From Saccharopolyspora aridisoli (lineage in GTDB: Bacteria > Actinomycetota > Actinomycetes > Mycobacteriales > Pseudonocardiaceae), in contig NZ_SMKV01000031.1 in NCBI RefSeq assembly GCF_004348445.1, positions 1-64,000 on the forward strand: DNA of 64,000 nt, given 5' to 3'. The notes under the pieces are model-generated. The model did not search any database. It saw nothing but the letters and a program-made list of their open reading frames with translations, and was not told where the DNA came from. Of the stretch, positions 45,569 through 54,370 are shown in pieces. Position 1 is the stretch's first letter, and the number at the start of each line of letters is the position of its first letter. Both the position numbers and the translations under genes were made by a program.

Positions 45569-46990
45569 TCAGACGTGGTCTTCTTCGCCCAGCCGGTGCA
45601 CGCGGATGAGGTTGGTCGAACCGACCGTGCCCGGCGGTGAACCGGCGACGACCACGACCATGTCGCCGCGCTGCGACCGGCCCAGGGACAACATCGCCTG
45701 GTCGACCTGCCGCACCATCTGGTCCGTTGTGTCCACCTTAGGCACCAAGAACGTTTCCGTCCCCCAAGTGAGAGCGAGCTGACTCCGCACGGACTCCTCG
45801 GGGGTGAACGCCAGCAGCGGCAGGCGGGTGTGCAGCCGCGCCAGCCGGCGCACGGTGTCGCCGGACTGGGTGAAGGCCACCAGAGCCTTGGCGTTGAGGC
45901 GCTCGCCGATGTCGCGCGCCGCGTAGGAGATCACGCCGCGCTTGGTGCGCGGGACGTGGCTCAGCGGCGGCGGCGTGGGCGAACCGGATTCCACGGCCTC
46001 GACGATGCGGGCCATGGTCTGCACGGTCTCGATCGGGTAGCGGCCGACGCTGGTCTCGCCGGACAGCATCACCGCGTCGGCGCCGTCGAGGACCGCGTTG
46101 GCGACATCGGAGGTCTCGGCCCGGGTCGGGCGCGAGTTCTGGATCATCGAGTCCAGCATCTGGGTGGCCACGATGACCGGCTTGGCGTTCTCCCGCGCGA
46201 TGCGGATCGCCTTCTTCTGGACCAGCGGGACGTGTTCGAGCGGGAGCTCCACGCCGAGGTCACCGCGGGCGACCATGACACCGTCGAAGGCCAGCACGAT
46301 GGCTTCGAGGTTGTCCACCGCCTCCGGCTTCTCCAGCTTCGCGATGACCGGTGCGCGGCGGCCGACGCGGTCCATGACCTGGTGGACCAGGTCGATGTCG
46401 GCGGGGCTGCGCACGAACGACAGCGCGATGAAGTCCACGCCCAGTTCGAGGGCGAATTCCAGGTCCTCGATGTCCTTCTCGGACAGGGCGGGCACGGAGA
46501 CGTCCATGCCCGGCAGGGAAATCCCCTTGTTGTCGGAGACGAGGCCGCCCTCGGTCACCTCGCACACGACATCGTTGTCCTCGACGGAGGTCACGACCAT
46601 CGCGACCTTGCCGTCGTCGACCAGGAGCCGGTCGCCCTTCTTGGCGTCCTCGGCCAGGCCTTTGTAGGTGGTGGACACCCGGTCGTGCGTGCCCTGCACG
46701 TCATCGACCGTGATGCGCACGACGTCGCCGGTTCGCCACTCGACCGGTCCGGCTGCGAACTTCCCGAGCCGGATCTTCGGTCCCTGCAGGTCTCCTAGGA
46801 TGCCCACGGCGCGGCCGGATTCCTTCGCCGCGGCCCGGACCATGTCGTAGACCTGCTGGTGGTCGGCGTGGCTGCCGTGGCTGAAGTTCAGCCGGGCGAC
46901 GTCCATTCCGCTGCTGACGAGCTCGGCCACCTTCTCCGGGTTGGCGGTGGCGGGGCCCATGGTACAAACGATCTTGGCTCGTCGACTCAC
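45569..46990 (-). CDS. pyk: Pyruvate kinase
   Basis: The 473-residue glycolytic enzyme converts PEP and ADP to pyruvate and ATP. Blocks seen are RRAKIVCTMGPATANPEKV at the start, DLQGPKIRLG, IAKLEKPEAVDN with the catalytic Lys, and MVARGDLGVELP. The C-terminal allosteric domain has the region MVVVVAGSPPGTVGSTNLI. Length is normal. It is followed by tesB on the same strand. It starts with ATG at 46990, 65 bp from the divergent VanZ gene. Confidence 0.96.
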   Translation of the reverse strand: MSRRAKIVCTMGPATANPEKVAELVSSGMDVARLNFSHGSHADHQQVYDMVRAAAKESGRAVGILGDLQGPKIRLGKFAAGPVEWRTGDVVRITVDDVQGTHDRVSTTYKGLAEDAKKGDRLLVDDGKVAMVVTSVEDNDVVCEVTEGGLVSDNKGISLPGMDVSVPALSEKDIEDLEFALELGVDFIALSFVRSPADIDLVHQVMDRVGRRAPVIAKLEKPEAVDNLEAIVLAFDGVMVARGDLGVELPLEHVPLVQKKAIRIARENAKPVIVATQMLDSMIQNSRPTRAETSDVANAVLDGADAVMLSGETSVGRYPIETVQTMARIVEAVESGSPTPPPLSHVPRTKRGVISYAARDIGERLNAKALVAFTQSGDTVRRLARLHTRLPLLAFTPEESVRSQLALTWGTETFLVPKVDTTDQMVRQVDQAMLSLGRSQRGDMVVVVAGSPPGTVGSTNLIRVHRLGEEDHV

Positions 46991-47055
46991 ATCACGTCAG
47001 CGTAGTCTCTCGCCGCCCGGGTGCAGCACTCAGCCACGCCCCAAGGAGCTGATCG

Positions 47056-47427
47056 GTGATTTCCTTGCTGGATCATTACAGGAACCAGCTCGCGCGGCTC
47101 CCGCTCCTGATCGCGTTCCTGGTCAGCGTGATCGTGCTGTTCACCCCGGAATCGGGCGTGCCCACCGCACCGCCGGGGACCGACAAGGTGGTGCACTTCA
47201 CCCTTTTCGCCGCGCTGGCGATCACCGGTCGCATCTCCGGATGGCGACCCTCGTCACTGCTGCCCGCGCTCGTCGCCTACGCCGCGCTCTCGGAAGTGCT
47301 GCAGGGCGTGCTGCCGCTGGGGCGCAGCTGCGACCTCCTCGACGGCGTCGTGGACGTCGCGGGCGCGCTGATCGGCTGGGCGGTGTTCGCCCTGCGGTCG
47401 CGGTCTAGCGCCGCTTCTTCTCGGTGA
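47056..47427 (+). CDS. VanZ-like membrane protein
   Basis: The 123-residue protein has about four hydrophobic segments and VanZ-like blocks (DKVVHFTLFAALAITG, ALSEVLQGVLPLGRSCDLLD, then DVAGALIGW). VanZ-like proteins affect envelope antibiotic sensitivity in some bacteria, but most are uncharacterised. The start is a GTG with AAGGAG upstream. It overlaps the convergent DUF2461 gene by 23 bp. Confidence 0.82.
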   Translation: MISLLDHYRNQLARLPLLIAFLVSVIVLFTPESGVPTAPPGTDKVVHFTLFAALAITGRISGWRPSSLLPALVAYAALSEVLQGVLPLGRSCDLLDGVVDVAGALIGWAVFALRSRSSAASSR

Positions 47428-48070
47428 CGCCGATGTGGTCGGCGCACCACTGGTTGAGCTCGCGCACGGCCTCCCACGACTCGCGCACCCTCTGGAGGCA
47501 TCCGCGCTCGTGCAGCACGTCGTCGGGTTCCCAGCTGCGCGCCGCGTAGAGCGTCTTGTGCCGCAGGAGATCCAGCCTCGGGTGGTCGGGGGCGAAACCG
47601 CGCGGACGCGTCTGCAGCGTGGTCCCAGCGATCTCCCAGCCCTGCTCGGCGAGCACGTCGAGCAGTCTCCGCAGCTCCTCGCCGTGGACCTCGGTGTCCA
47701 CGGCCGTGCGGTATCGGGCCAGCTGGTCGGATTCGGTGTGGTAGCAGCCGCCCGCCACCACCATCCCCTCGGGGCCGACCTCGACGTAGTAGGCGCCGCT
47801 GCCACGCCCCAGCTCGATGACGGCTCCGCAGTGCGTCTTGTACGGCGACTTGTCGCGGCTGAACCGCACGTCGCGGTAGGGCCTGAACACCTTGCCCCTG
47901 CCGAACCCGGACGCGAACTCGGGTTCCAGCTCGGCCAGCAACGCCTCCATCGGCGCCCGGACGTGCTCGGCGTAGAGCCGCTGGTTGTCCGCCCAGTAGG
48001 CCTTCGAGTTGTCCGCCAGGAGCCCTTCGTAGAACTCCACGACCCCGTCACCGAAACCTTCGAACCTCAC
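47405..48070 (-). CDS. DUF2461 family protein
   Basis: The 221-residue protein fits DUF2461/TIGR02453 (opening FGDGVVEFYEGLLADNSKAYW, then RPYRDVRFSRDKSPYKTHCG and GRGSGAYYVEVGPEGMVVAGG). The function is unknown. Members are soluble and often sit alone, as here. It is convergent with and overlaps the VanZ-like gene. The conserved RFSRDKSPYK block is intact, so it appears functional. Confidence 0.85.
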   Translation of the reverse strand: MRFEGFGDGVVEFYEGLLADNSKAYWADNQRLYAEHVRAPMEALLAELEPEFASGFGRGKVFRPYRDVRFSRDKSPYKTHCGAVIELGRGSGAYYVEVGPEGMVVAGGCYHTESDQLARYRTAVDTEVHGEELRRLLDVLAEQGWEIAGTTLQTRPRGFAPDHPRLDLLRHKTLYAARSWEPDDVLHERGCLQRVRESWEAVRELNQWCADHIGVTEKKRR

Positions 48071-48279
48071 ACCTCGACTCTAGGAGGGGCGAGCGGGTGA
48101 GGCGGACCCGGCGGCTGACGCCCTGGTGGAAGAGGTGGCGGAGGAGCCGCGAGACCCCCGGCCGGGTGGATCCCGCGACTACTGCGGGTCGGCTGATCTC
48201 ACGAGTTCCCCCTGAGGGATCACAGCGGCTGCGCGGATCAAGATCCCAGGTCAGCGGCCGTTTCGCGAGCTAAGCTCGA

Positions 48280-50649
48280 ATGGTGGTCTCCACTGCTAAC
48301 GCCCGCATGCGCGAATCAGCGGGCAACCTACCGGCCGACGTGACGAGCTTCGTCGGCCGTCGTCGTGAGATCACCCTGACCAAACGCCTCTTCTCCGAGG
48401 CTCGCGTGGTCACCCTCACCGGCCCGGGCGGCGTCGGCAAGACGCGGCTGGCCGTGCGCGTGGCCTCCAACATGCGCCGCTCCTTCCGCGACAAGGCCTG
48501 GTTCGTCGAACTGGAGAACCTCGACGACGGCGCGCTGGTGCTCGACGCCGTCATCGAGCAGCTCGGCCTCGGCGGACCGTCCTCGGCCGCGGGCCTGGAG
48601 ACGATCGTCGACCAGCTCAAGAACCACGAGATGCTGCTGGTCCTGGACAACTGCGAGCACGTGATCGAAGACGTCGCCATGCTCGTCGACGCGCTCATGC
48701 GCTGGTGCCCGGGCGTGCGCGTGCTGGCCACCAGCAGGCAGTCGCTCGGCGTGGCCGGCGAATCCACCGTCGTCGTGCCGCCGATGCAGGTGCCCGATCC
48801 CGGACACCTGCCGCCCGCCGAGGCCTACGAGCAGTTCCCCTCGGTCCGGCTGTTCGTCGATCGCGCCAAGGCCGCGGTCCCGGAGTTCGAGGTCACCACC
48901 GACAACGCTGAGGCGCTGATGCGCCTGTGCCACCACCTCGACGGGAACCCGCTGGCCATAGAGCTCGCGGCTGTCCGGCTCCGGTCGCTGTCCCTGCAAC
49001 AGCTCGAAGAGCGCCTCGCCGAGCGCTACGACCTGCTCACCGAGGGCCGCCGCGGCGCACCACCCCGCCAGCAGACGCTGCGCGCGCTGATCGACTGGAG
49101 CTACGAACTCCTCGACGAGCGCGACCGGCGGGCGTGGGCGCGGATGTCGGCCTTCTCCGGGAGTTTCGACCTCTCCGCCGCCGAGCACGTCGCCGGCGAC
49201 GGCAAGGGCGTGGACATCCTCACCGCGGTGCACTCGCTGGTCGACAAGTCCGTGCTGATGCGCGAGGAGGACGGCGGCGAGCTCCGCTACCGGCTGCCGC
49301 ACACGCTGCGCGAGTACGGCCTGGACAAGCTCGGTGAGTACGGCGAGACGAACCTGGTGCGCGACCGGCACTGCACCTTCTTCGCCGAGCTCAGCGCGCG
49401 GTTCGCCGCGGAGTGGATCGGTCCCGGCCAGGCCACGTGGGTGCAGCGCCTGCGGAACGAGCAGGACAACCTGCGCATGGCGCTGCGGCACGCCGCCGAG
49501 GGCTCCGAGACCGGCGGGACCGCGTTGCGGCTGGTCACCGACCTGTGGCCGTACTGGGGAATCCGCGGTCTGAACGCCGAAGCGCGCCACTGGCTGGACG
49601 AGGTCCTCGACAACACCCCGCGCGACCTGCCCGAACGCTCCAAAGCACTGCGGGTCAGCGCCTGGTTCGCGCTGTTGCAGGGCGACCTGGACCGGGTGCA
49701 GCCGCTCCTCGAACGCGCCACCGTGCTGGCCACCCAGCGCGGCGACGAGATCGAGCGCGCCTACCTGGCGCTCCTGCACGGGCTGATCGCGTTCTTCAAA
49801 GACGAGCAGCAGCGCGGGACCGAACTGGCGGACGGGGCGCTGGAGCAGTTCCGCAAGCACCGGGAGCTCGCCGGTGAGCTGTGGTCGCTGCACGCGCTGG
49901 GCCTGATCAAGGGCATGGGCGACGACCCCGACGCCGGGCTGCGGATGCTCGCCGAGTGCATCCAGCTGTCCACCGAGCACAGCGAGCTGTACTGGCGCTC
50001 CTACGCGCAGTGGGCGACCGCCCAGGTCCAGATGCGCCGGGACCGACCTGACCGGGCGGAGAACTCGGTGAAGGAGGCGCTTCGGTTGCAGCGCGAGCTC
50101 GACAACCGTCTGGGCATCGCCTTCAGCATGGACACGCTCGCTTGGATCGCGCACCGGCAGCAGCGCTTCGAGCGCGCGGCCCGGCTGCTGGGCGCCTCCT
50201 CGGCGCTGTGGGACGCGGTCCGCTCGGCCCCGGGGTTCTGGGCGCGGTTCGCAGGCGACCACGACCAGCACCTGATGCAGATCCGGACGGCGCTGGGGCC
50301 GGAAGTGTTCGACGAGCAGTACGAGCGCGGGCGGGCGATGTCGCTGCCGCACGCCCTGGACTACGCGCTGGAGCTCAAGCGCACCACCAGGCGGTCGTCG
50401 TCCGGCTCGGAGTCCGAGGACAACGTGCACCCGATGCCGCTGACCCGCCGCGAGCGGCAGATCGCCGATCTGGTCGCTCAGGGACGCACCAACAAGGACA
50501 TCGCGGAGAGCTTGGTGATCGCCCAGCGCACGGTCGAGGGGCACGTGCAGAACATCTTGACCAAGCTCGACTTCACCTCCCGCGCGCAGATCGCGGGATG
50601 GGTCGCGGGGCAGCGAACGGGTGGCACAGCCGACACCGAAGCCCGGTAA
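48280..50649 (+). CDS. Large LuxR-family regulator with NB-ARC-type ATPase and TPR region
   Basis: The 789-residue regulator combines an ATPase switch with DNA binding. Walker A is GPGGVGKTRLA (about residue 48), Walker B LLVLDNCEHV (about 120), and the NB-ARC/LAL helper region NPLAIELAAVRLRSL lies at about 225. A long tetratricopeptide-like helical middle (about 430-680) follows. The C-terminal LuxR helix-turn-helix is at about 715-775 (LTRRERQIADLVAQGRTNKD, then QRTVEGHVQNIL). Such proteins sense ligands or proteins through the TPR part and bind DNA when ATP-loaded. No secondary-metabolite genes are adjacent. The next gene, a transglycosylase, is on the same strand 130 bp away. Confidence 0.9.
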   Translation: MVVSTANARMRESAGNLPADVTSFVGRRREITLTKRLFSEARVVTLTGPGGVGKTRLAVRVASNMRRSFRDKAWFVELENLDDGALVLDAVIEQLGLGGPSSAAGLETIVDQLKNHEMLLVLDNCEHVIEDVAMLVDALMRWCPGVRVLATSRQSLGVAGESTVVVPPMQVPDPGHLPPAEAYEQFPSVRLFVDRAKAAVPEFEVTTDNAEALMRLCHHLDGNPLAIELAAVRLRSLSLQQLEERLAERYDLLTEGRRGAPPRQQTLRALIDWSYELLDERDRRAWARMSAFSGSFDLSAAEHVAGDGKGVDILTAVHSLVDKSVLMREEDGGELRYRLPHTLREYGLDKLGEYGETNLVRDRHCTFFAELSARFAAEWIGPGQATWVQRLRNEQDNLRMALRHAAEGSETGGTALRLVTDLWPYWGIRGLNAEARHWLDEVLDNTPRDLPERSKALRVSAWFALLQGDLDRVQPLLERATVLATQRGDEIERAYLALLHGLIAFFKDEQQRGTELADGALEQFRKHRELAGELWSLHALGLIKGMGDDPDAGLRMLAECIQLSTEHSELYWRSYAQWATAQVQMRRDRPDRAENSVKEALRLQRELDNRLGIAFSMDTLAWIAHRQQRFERAARLLGASSALWDAVRSAPGFWARFAGDHDQHLMQIRTALGPEVFDEQYERGRAMSLPHALDYALELKRTTRRSSSGSESEDNVHPMPLTRRERQIADLVAQGRTNKDIAESLVIAQRTVEGHVQNILTKLDFTSRAQIAGWVAGQRTGGTADTEAR

Positions 50650-50779
50650 ACGTTCTTGCTCACTACCACAACGGGTAGCCAGAAACGTTCACCGAACGGC
50701 CCGAATGGCTCAAAATAGGTAGTCGACCCCGTAGAAACCACCATGCAGGGTGACTCTCCGTTGCGGATTCTGGGTCCTC

Positions 50780-51580
50780 GTGACCCCCGACGAGACGAAT
50801 ACCCCCGACCAGATCACCCCCGGCACCCCGCAGGATCGCACGACCGGCCGGCGCCGTTGGGAGAGGACGGCGCCCTACGGGAGCCGACTGCCCGCGAGCT
50901 TCCTCGGCGATGCCGCCGACCGCGCCCACCGCGTCGCCCCCAGGGTGCGGTCGCTGCAGGTCGGCGCCGCGGTCGCGGCGTTCGGCGTGCTCGGCGTCTT
51001 CACCGCCGCCGCAGGTGGCGACAACGCCGAAACCCGCACCGAGTCCGCTCCGGTGCACCAGGCGGCCGAGGCCGCCCCGCTCGCCGTCCCCGCGCCGGTT
51101 CCCGCCCCGGTTCAGCCGGTCGTCGAGCCCCAGGCCGCGCCCGCCCCCGTCGCGCAGCCCGCTCCGGCAGCCCAAGACGCACCCGAGGCGGCACCGGCTA
51201 ACAAGGAAGCGCCGAAGCCGAAGGACCAGGTCGACGCCTGGATCCACGAGGCCATCCAGATCATGGAGAAGAACGGCATCCCGCGCGACCAGATCGATGC
51301 CGAGGCCATCCGGACGATCATCATGCACGAGTCCAACGGTGACCCGAGCGCCACGAACAACTGGGACTCCAACGCCGCGGCCGGCACCCCGTCGATCGGT
51401 CTGATGCAGACCATCGCGCCGACCTTCGAGTCGTTCGCGCTGCCCGGCCACGAGAACGTCTACGACCCCGTCGACAACATCATCGCCGCCACCCGCTACT
51501 CGATCGAGCGCTACGGCTCCGTCGCCGACGTTCCGGGCGTGTCGGGCCTGCGTTCCGGCGGCAGCTACCAGGGTTACTGA
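50780..51580 (+). CDS. Transglycosylase SLT-domain exported protein
   Basis: The 266-residue protein is likely to cleave peptidoglycan glycan strands. An N-terminal basic region is followed by a membrane or signal segment (VGAAVAAFGVLGVFTAAAGG, about 65-85). Next comes an Ala/Pro/Val-rich spacer (about 95-150) that can cross the wall, and a C-terminal lytic transglycosylase domain with the catalytic Glu in IIMHESNGDP and the signature SIGLMQTIAPTF. I chose the GTG at 50780; no strong ribosome site is visible. A promoter-like TTCACC then CAAAAT with 17 bp between lies just upstream (around 50688-50715). A hairpin follows the gene. Confidence 0.87.
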   Translation: MTPDETNTPDQITPGTPQDRTTGRRRWERTAPYGSRLPASFLGDAADRAHRVAPRVRSLQVGAAVAAFGVLGVFTAAAGGDNAETRTESAPVHQAAEAAPLAVPAPVPAPVQPVVEPQAAPAPVAQPAPAAQDAPEAAPANKEAPKPKDQVDAWIHEAIQIMEKNGIPRDQIDAEAIRTIIMHESNGDPSATNNWDSNAAAGTPSIGLMQTIAPTFESFALPGHENVYDPVDNIIAATRYSIERYGSVADVPGVSGLRSGGSYQGY

Positions 51581-51592
51581 TCCCTGCCGAAC

Positions 51593-51624
51593 CCCCCGCG
51601 ACCACCACCCCGAGGTCGCGGGGG
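51593..51624 (+). terminator. Hairpin terminator
   Basis: CCCCCGCGACC (51593-51603) and its complement (51614-51624) form a perfect 11-bp stem with a 10-nt loop, 12 bp after the transglycosylase stop. Confidence 0.8.
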
Positions 51625-51716
51625 ATTCGTGCGTCCGGGGGCGGTTCCGGTCCGAGCTGCTGGGCAGGACGGATTCGATCGCGGGTCGGCTCGGACCTGG
51701 ACCGCCGCTGCCGCGC

Positions 51717-52409
51717 TCAGGACTCCAAGCCTTCGAGGGTTCCTTCGAGGGCTTCGGCCACCAGCTCCCGCATGGCCCACTCGGCTCGGACCCGGTCGCC
51801 CGCCCGGATGCACTCGGCGATCTCGCAGTGCAAGCGGACCGCGACCGGACGCGGGCGCACCGGCATCAGGCCGTGGCCCGCGCGCCACCGCAGCAGCTCC
51901 TCGACGACCTCGTGGAGCTGGGCGAACATCTCGTTGCCGGAGGCGGTGAGGATCAGCCGGTGGAACTCGACGTCGGCGTCCATGAACGCCTCCAGATCAC
52001 CGGCGCGCGAGGTGGCCACCATCCGCTCTGAGAGCGCGACCAGCCGGGCCGTGTGGTCGTCCTTCGCGCGGTCGGCGGCCGCCGCGGCGGCGACGGGTTC
52101 GACGGCGGTGCGCAGCTCGGCGAGGGTCTTGAGCTCCGCCGAGCGGTCGGCGGCCAGCCGCCAGCGGATGAGCATCGGGTCGAAGCTGTTCCACTCCTCG
52201 CGCGGGCGCACCACGATTCCCACCCGCTTGCGGCCCAGGACCAGCCGGATGGAGGCGAGGGTGCGCACGACCTCGCGAGCGACGCTGCGAGAGATGCCGA
52301 ACCGCTCCTCCAGCTGCTCGATGCGCAGCACGCTGCCGGGAGGGTGGGTGCCCGCGGCGATCTCCCCACCGAGGACTTCCAGCACCTTGCCGTGCAGCCC
52401 GCCGCTCAT
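51717..52409 (-). CDS. FadR/GntR-family regulator with FCD domain
   Basis: This 230-residue regulator has a GntR winged helix (about 1-70, VLRIEQLEERFGISRSVARE) and an all-helical FCD ligand domain with its metal-binding His/Asp set (AFMDADVEFHRLILTASGN, VRLHCEIAECIRAGD). It is divergent from the gluconate permease gntP, so it is probably a gluconate-responsive repressor (GntR type). I chose the ATG at 52409 with AAGGGG eight bases before it; the frame is open upstream to 52487 without conservation. Two AGTNATACTTAAT repeats in the shared intergenic region are its likely sites. Confidence 0.9.
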   Translation of the reverse strand: MSGGLHGKVLEVLGGEIAAGTHPPGSVLRIEQLEERFGISRSVAREVVRTLASIRLVLGRKRVGIVVRPREEWNSFDPMLIRWRLAADRSAELKTLAELRTAVEPVAAAAAADRAKDDHTARLVALSERMVATSRAGDLEAFMDADVEFHRLILTASGNEMFAQLHEVVEELLRWRAGHGLMPVRPRPVAVRLHCEIAECIRAGDRVRAEWAMRELVAEALEGTLEGLES

Positions 52410-52490
52410 CCGCCACGCCCCTTCGCCGGTGAAAAACGCGTTCGACCAGTGCCCGAGCGTAGGCGGCGAACGCCGAGTGACCGGCATAAC

Positions 52491-52534
52491 AGTAATACTT
52501 AATCGGTAATGAAGAACTAAAAGTCATACTTAAT
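52491..52534. promoter_or_regulatory. Direct-repeat operator in the gntR-gntP intergenic region
   Basis: AGTAATACTTAAT (52491-52503) and AGTCATACTTAAT (52522-52534) differ at one base and start 31 bp apart, about three helix turns. The stretch is strikingly AT-rich for this genome. It lies between an FCD regulator and gntP and is the probable regulator site and promoter area. Confidence 0.7.
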
Positions 52535-52578
52535 GCTTAGGCTGTGGCGCGCACCAGCTGCTCAACGAGGAGCCCTCC

Positions 52579-53967
52579 ATGCTTTCCAGCCTTTCCGCCC
52601 CGCTCGCCCAGGCAGCGTCCTGGACGGCGCACGACACCCGTCTGCTGAGCGCCGCGGTCGCCGGCATCGCGGTGATCGTGCTGCTGATCAGCTGGGCCAA
52701 GCTCCACCCCTTCCTCTCCCTGGCGCTCGGCGCGACCACGCTCGGCGTGGTGGCCGGCATGCCCTTCGGGGACCTCGTGGACACCTTCACCGAGGGCCTC
52801 GGCAAGACCGTCGGCGACGTCGGCCTGCTCGTCGCGCTCGGCGCCATGCTCGGCAAGCTGCTCACCGACAGCGGTGGCGCCGATCAGGTCGTCGAGACGG
52901 TCATGCGCCGCACCACCAGCAAGACGCTGCCGTGGGCGATGGTGTTCATCGCCGCGCTGCTCGGCCTGCCGATGTTCTTCGAGGTCGGCGTCGTGCTGCT
53001 GGTCCCGGTCGTGGTCATGGTCGCCGCCCGGACCGAGCAGCCGATGCTGCGGATCGGCATCCCGGCGCTTGCCGGTCTGTCGATCCTGCACGGTCTCGTC
53101 CCGCCGCACCCCGGTCCGCTCGCCGCCGTCGACGCGCTGCACGTCGACCTCGGTCTGACGCTGGCCTTGGGCATCGTGGTGGCCATCCCGACAGCGATCG
53201 TCGCCGGTCCGCTGTTCGGCTCCTACATCGCCAAGCGCGTCGACCTGCCGCCGGCCACCCAGCTGCTGGGCAAGGCACCCGAGCAAGAGGAGCACCCGCA
53301 CCGGCCGAGCTTCTTCGCCGCCGTGGCGATGCTGCTGCTGCCGGTCGTGCTGATGCTGTGCAAGTCGGTCGCCGACCTGACGCTGGCCGAGGACACGCTC
53401 GGCTACACGATCCTCGACACCATCGGCACGCCGGTCGTGGCGATGATGCTGACCGTCCTGATCGCGATCGTGGTGCTCGGCCGCGGCGCCCGGTTCTCCC
53501 GCTCCCAGCTGTCCGACGTCGTCGGCGGTTCGCTGCCCGCCATCGCCGGGATCATCCTGATCGTCGGTGCCGGTGGTGGTTTCAAGCAGACGCTGGTCGA
53601 CTCCGGCGTGAACAACACGATCACCGACCTGGCCACCGGGGCGCACCTGTCGCCGCTCGTGCTGGGCTGGCTGATCGCGGTCGGCATCCGCGTCGCGACT
53701 GGTTCGGCAACGGTCGCCACGATCTCGGCCGCGGGCATGGTCGCACCGCTGGTCATCGGCCTGCCGCCCGCGCAGGGCGCGCTGGTCGCGCTGGCGATCG
53801 GCTCCGGCTCGCTGTTCCTCTCGCACGTCAACGACGCCGGGTTCTGGCTGGTCAAGGAGTACTTCGGGATGACCGTCGGCCAGACCCTCAAGACCTGGTC
53901 GGCCATGGAAACCCTCCTGTCGGTCGTCTCCTTCGTCGTCATCCTCGCCATCTCCGCCGTCGTCTAG
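52579..53967 (+). CDS. gntP: Gluconate permease, GntP family
   Basis: The 462-residue carrier has about 12-14 transmembrane helices. Family blocks include AMLGKLLTDSGGADQVVETV, LFMSHVND-type SLFLSHVNDAGFWLVKEYFG, and GLVPPHPGPLAAV. It takes up gluconate or a related hexonate with protons. GGAGCC lies before the ATG. The divergent FCD regulator suggests substrate-controlled expression. No gluconate kinase gene is adjacent, so the first catabolic step is encoded elsewhere. Confidence 0.93.
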   Translation: MLSSLSAPLAQAASWTAHDTRLLSAAVAGIAVIVLLISWAKLHPFLSLALGATTLGVVAGMPFGDLVDTFTEGLGKTVGDVGLLVALGAMLGKLLTDSGGADQVVETVMRRTTSKTLPWAMVFIAALLGLPMFFEVGVVLLVPVVVMVAARTEQPMLRIGIPALAGLSILHGLVPPHPGPLAAVDALHVDLGLTLALGIVVAIPTAIVAGPLFGSYIAKRVDLPPATQLLGKAPEQEEHPHRPSFFAAVAMLLLPVVLMLCKSVADLTLAEDTLGYTILDTIGTPVVAMMLTVLIAIVVLGRGARFSRSQLSDVVGGSLPAIAGIILIVGAGGGFKQTLVDSGVNNTITDLATGAHLSPLVLGWLIAVGIRVATGSATVATISAAGMVAPLVIGLPPAQGALVALAIGSGSLFLSHVNDAGFWLVKEYFGMTVGQTLKTWSAMETLLSVVSFVVILAISAVV

Positions 53968-54065
53968 GGACCCGAACAACTCGGTGACCAGATCCCCGGA
54001 TACCCGTTCACAACGCGGAGAACCGCCGCAATCGGGGTTCCGAGAACGGCCGCGCTCCGGCCCCG

Positions 54066-54113
54066 CACGGAAAACCGCCGTAGTCCGGTCACGGATTGCG
54101 GCGGTTTTCCGTG
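54066..54113 (+). terminator. Strong hairpin terminator after gntP
   Basis: CACGGAAAACCGCCG (54066-54080) pairs with 54099-54113 in a perfect 15-bp stem, with inner TCCG/CGGA pairing. An imperfect copy of one arm is present at 54014-54037. The remainder of 53968-54370 shows no gene; TATATT at 54309-54314 may be part of a promoter for the HelD gene. Confidence 0.75.
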
Positions 54114-54370
54114 TCCTGGGGTCGGGGTGTGGGCCGGTTTCCGAGGCCGGGCGTCGGCGTTGTGGTCGGGTTGGCAGGGCGGTTGTGCCGGATCGGTGGG
54201 GTGGGCGTGGGTTGCGGTGGGAGGACCTGGCGGTCGGGTCTTCGGTCGTTGGGGTCCTCGTGGTTCTCAGGTGGGTTCGCTGCGCGATGCTCGCCATGGG
54301 GGCGCGGTATATTGGCAGGTCGGGCCTTGAGGTCCAGTTGTCTTGTCCGCGCCTGGCATGAGGTGGCGAA

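Noticed and set aside
54014-54037. Second, imperfect copy of a terminator arm before the helD gene
   Set aside because: It matches one arm of the terminator at 54066-54113, but it has no partner of its own and its meaning is unclear.
54127-54370. Open frames between gntP and helD
   Set aside because: Trp/Gly/Arg-rich translations without domain likeness or ribosome sites; judged non-coding.
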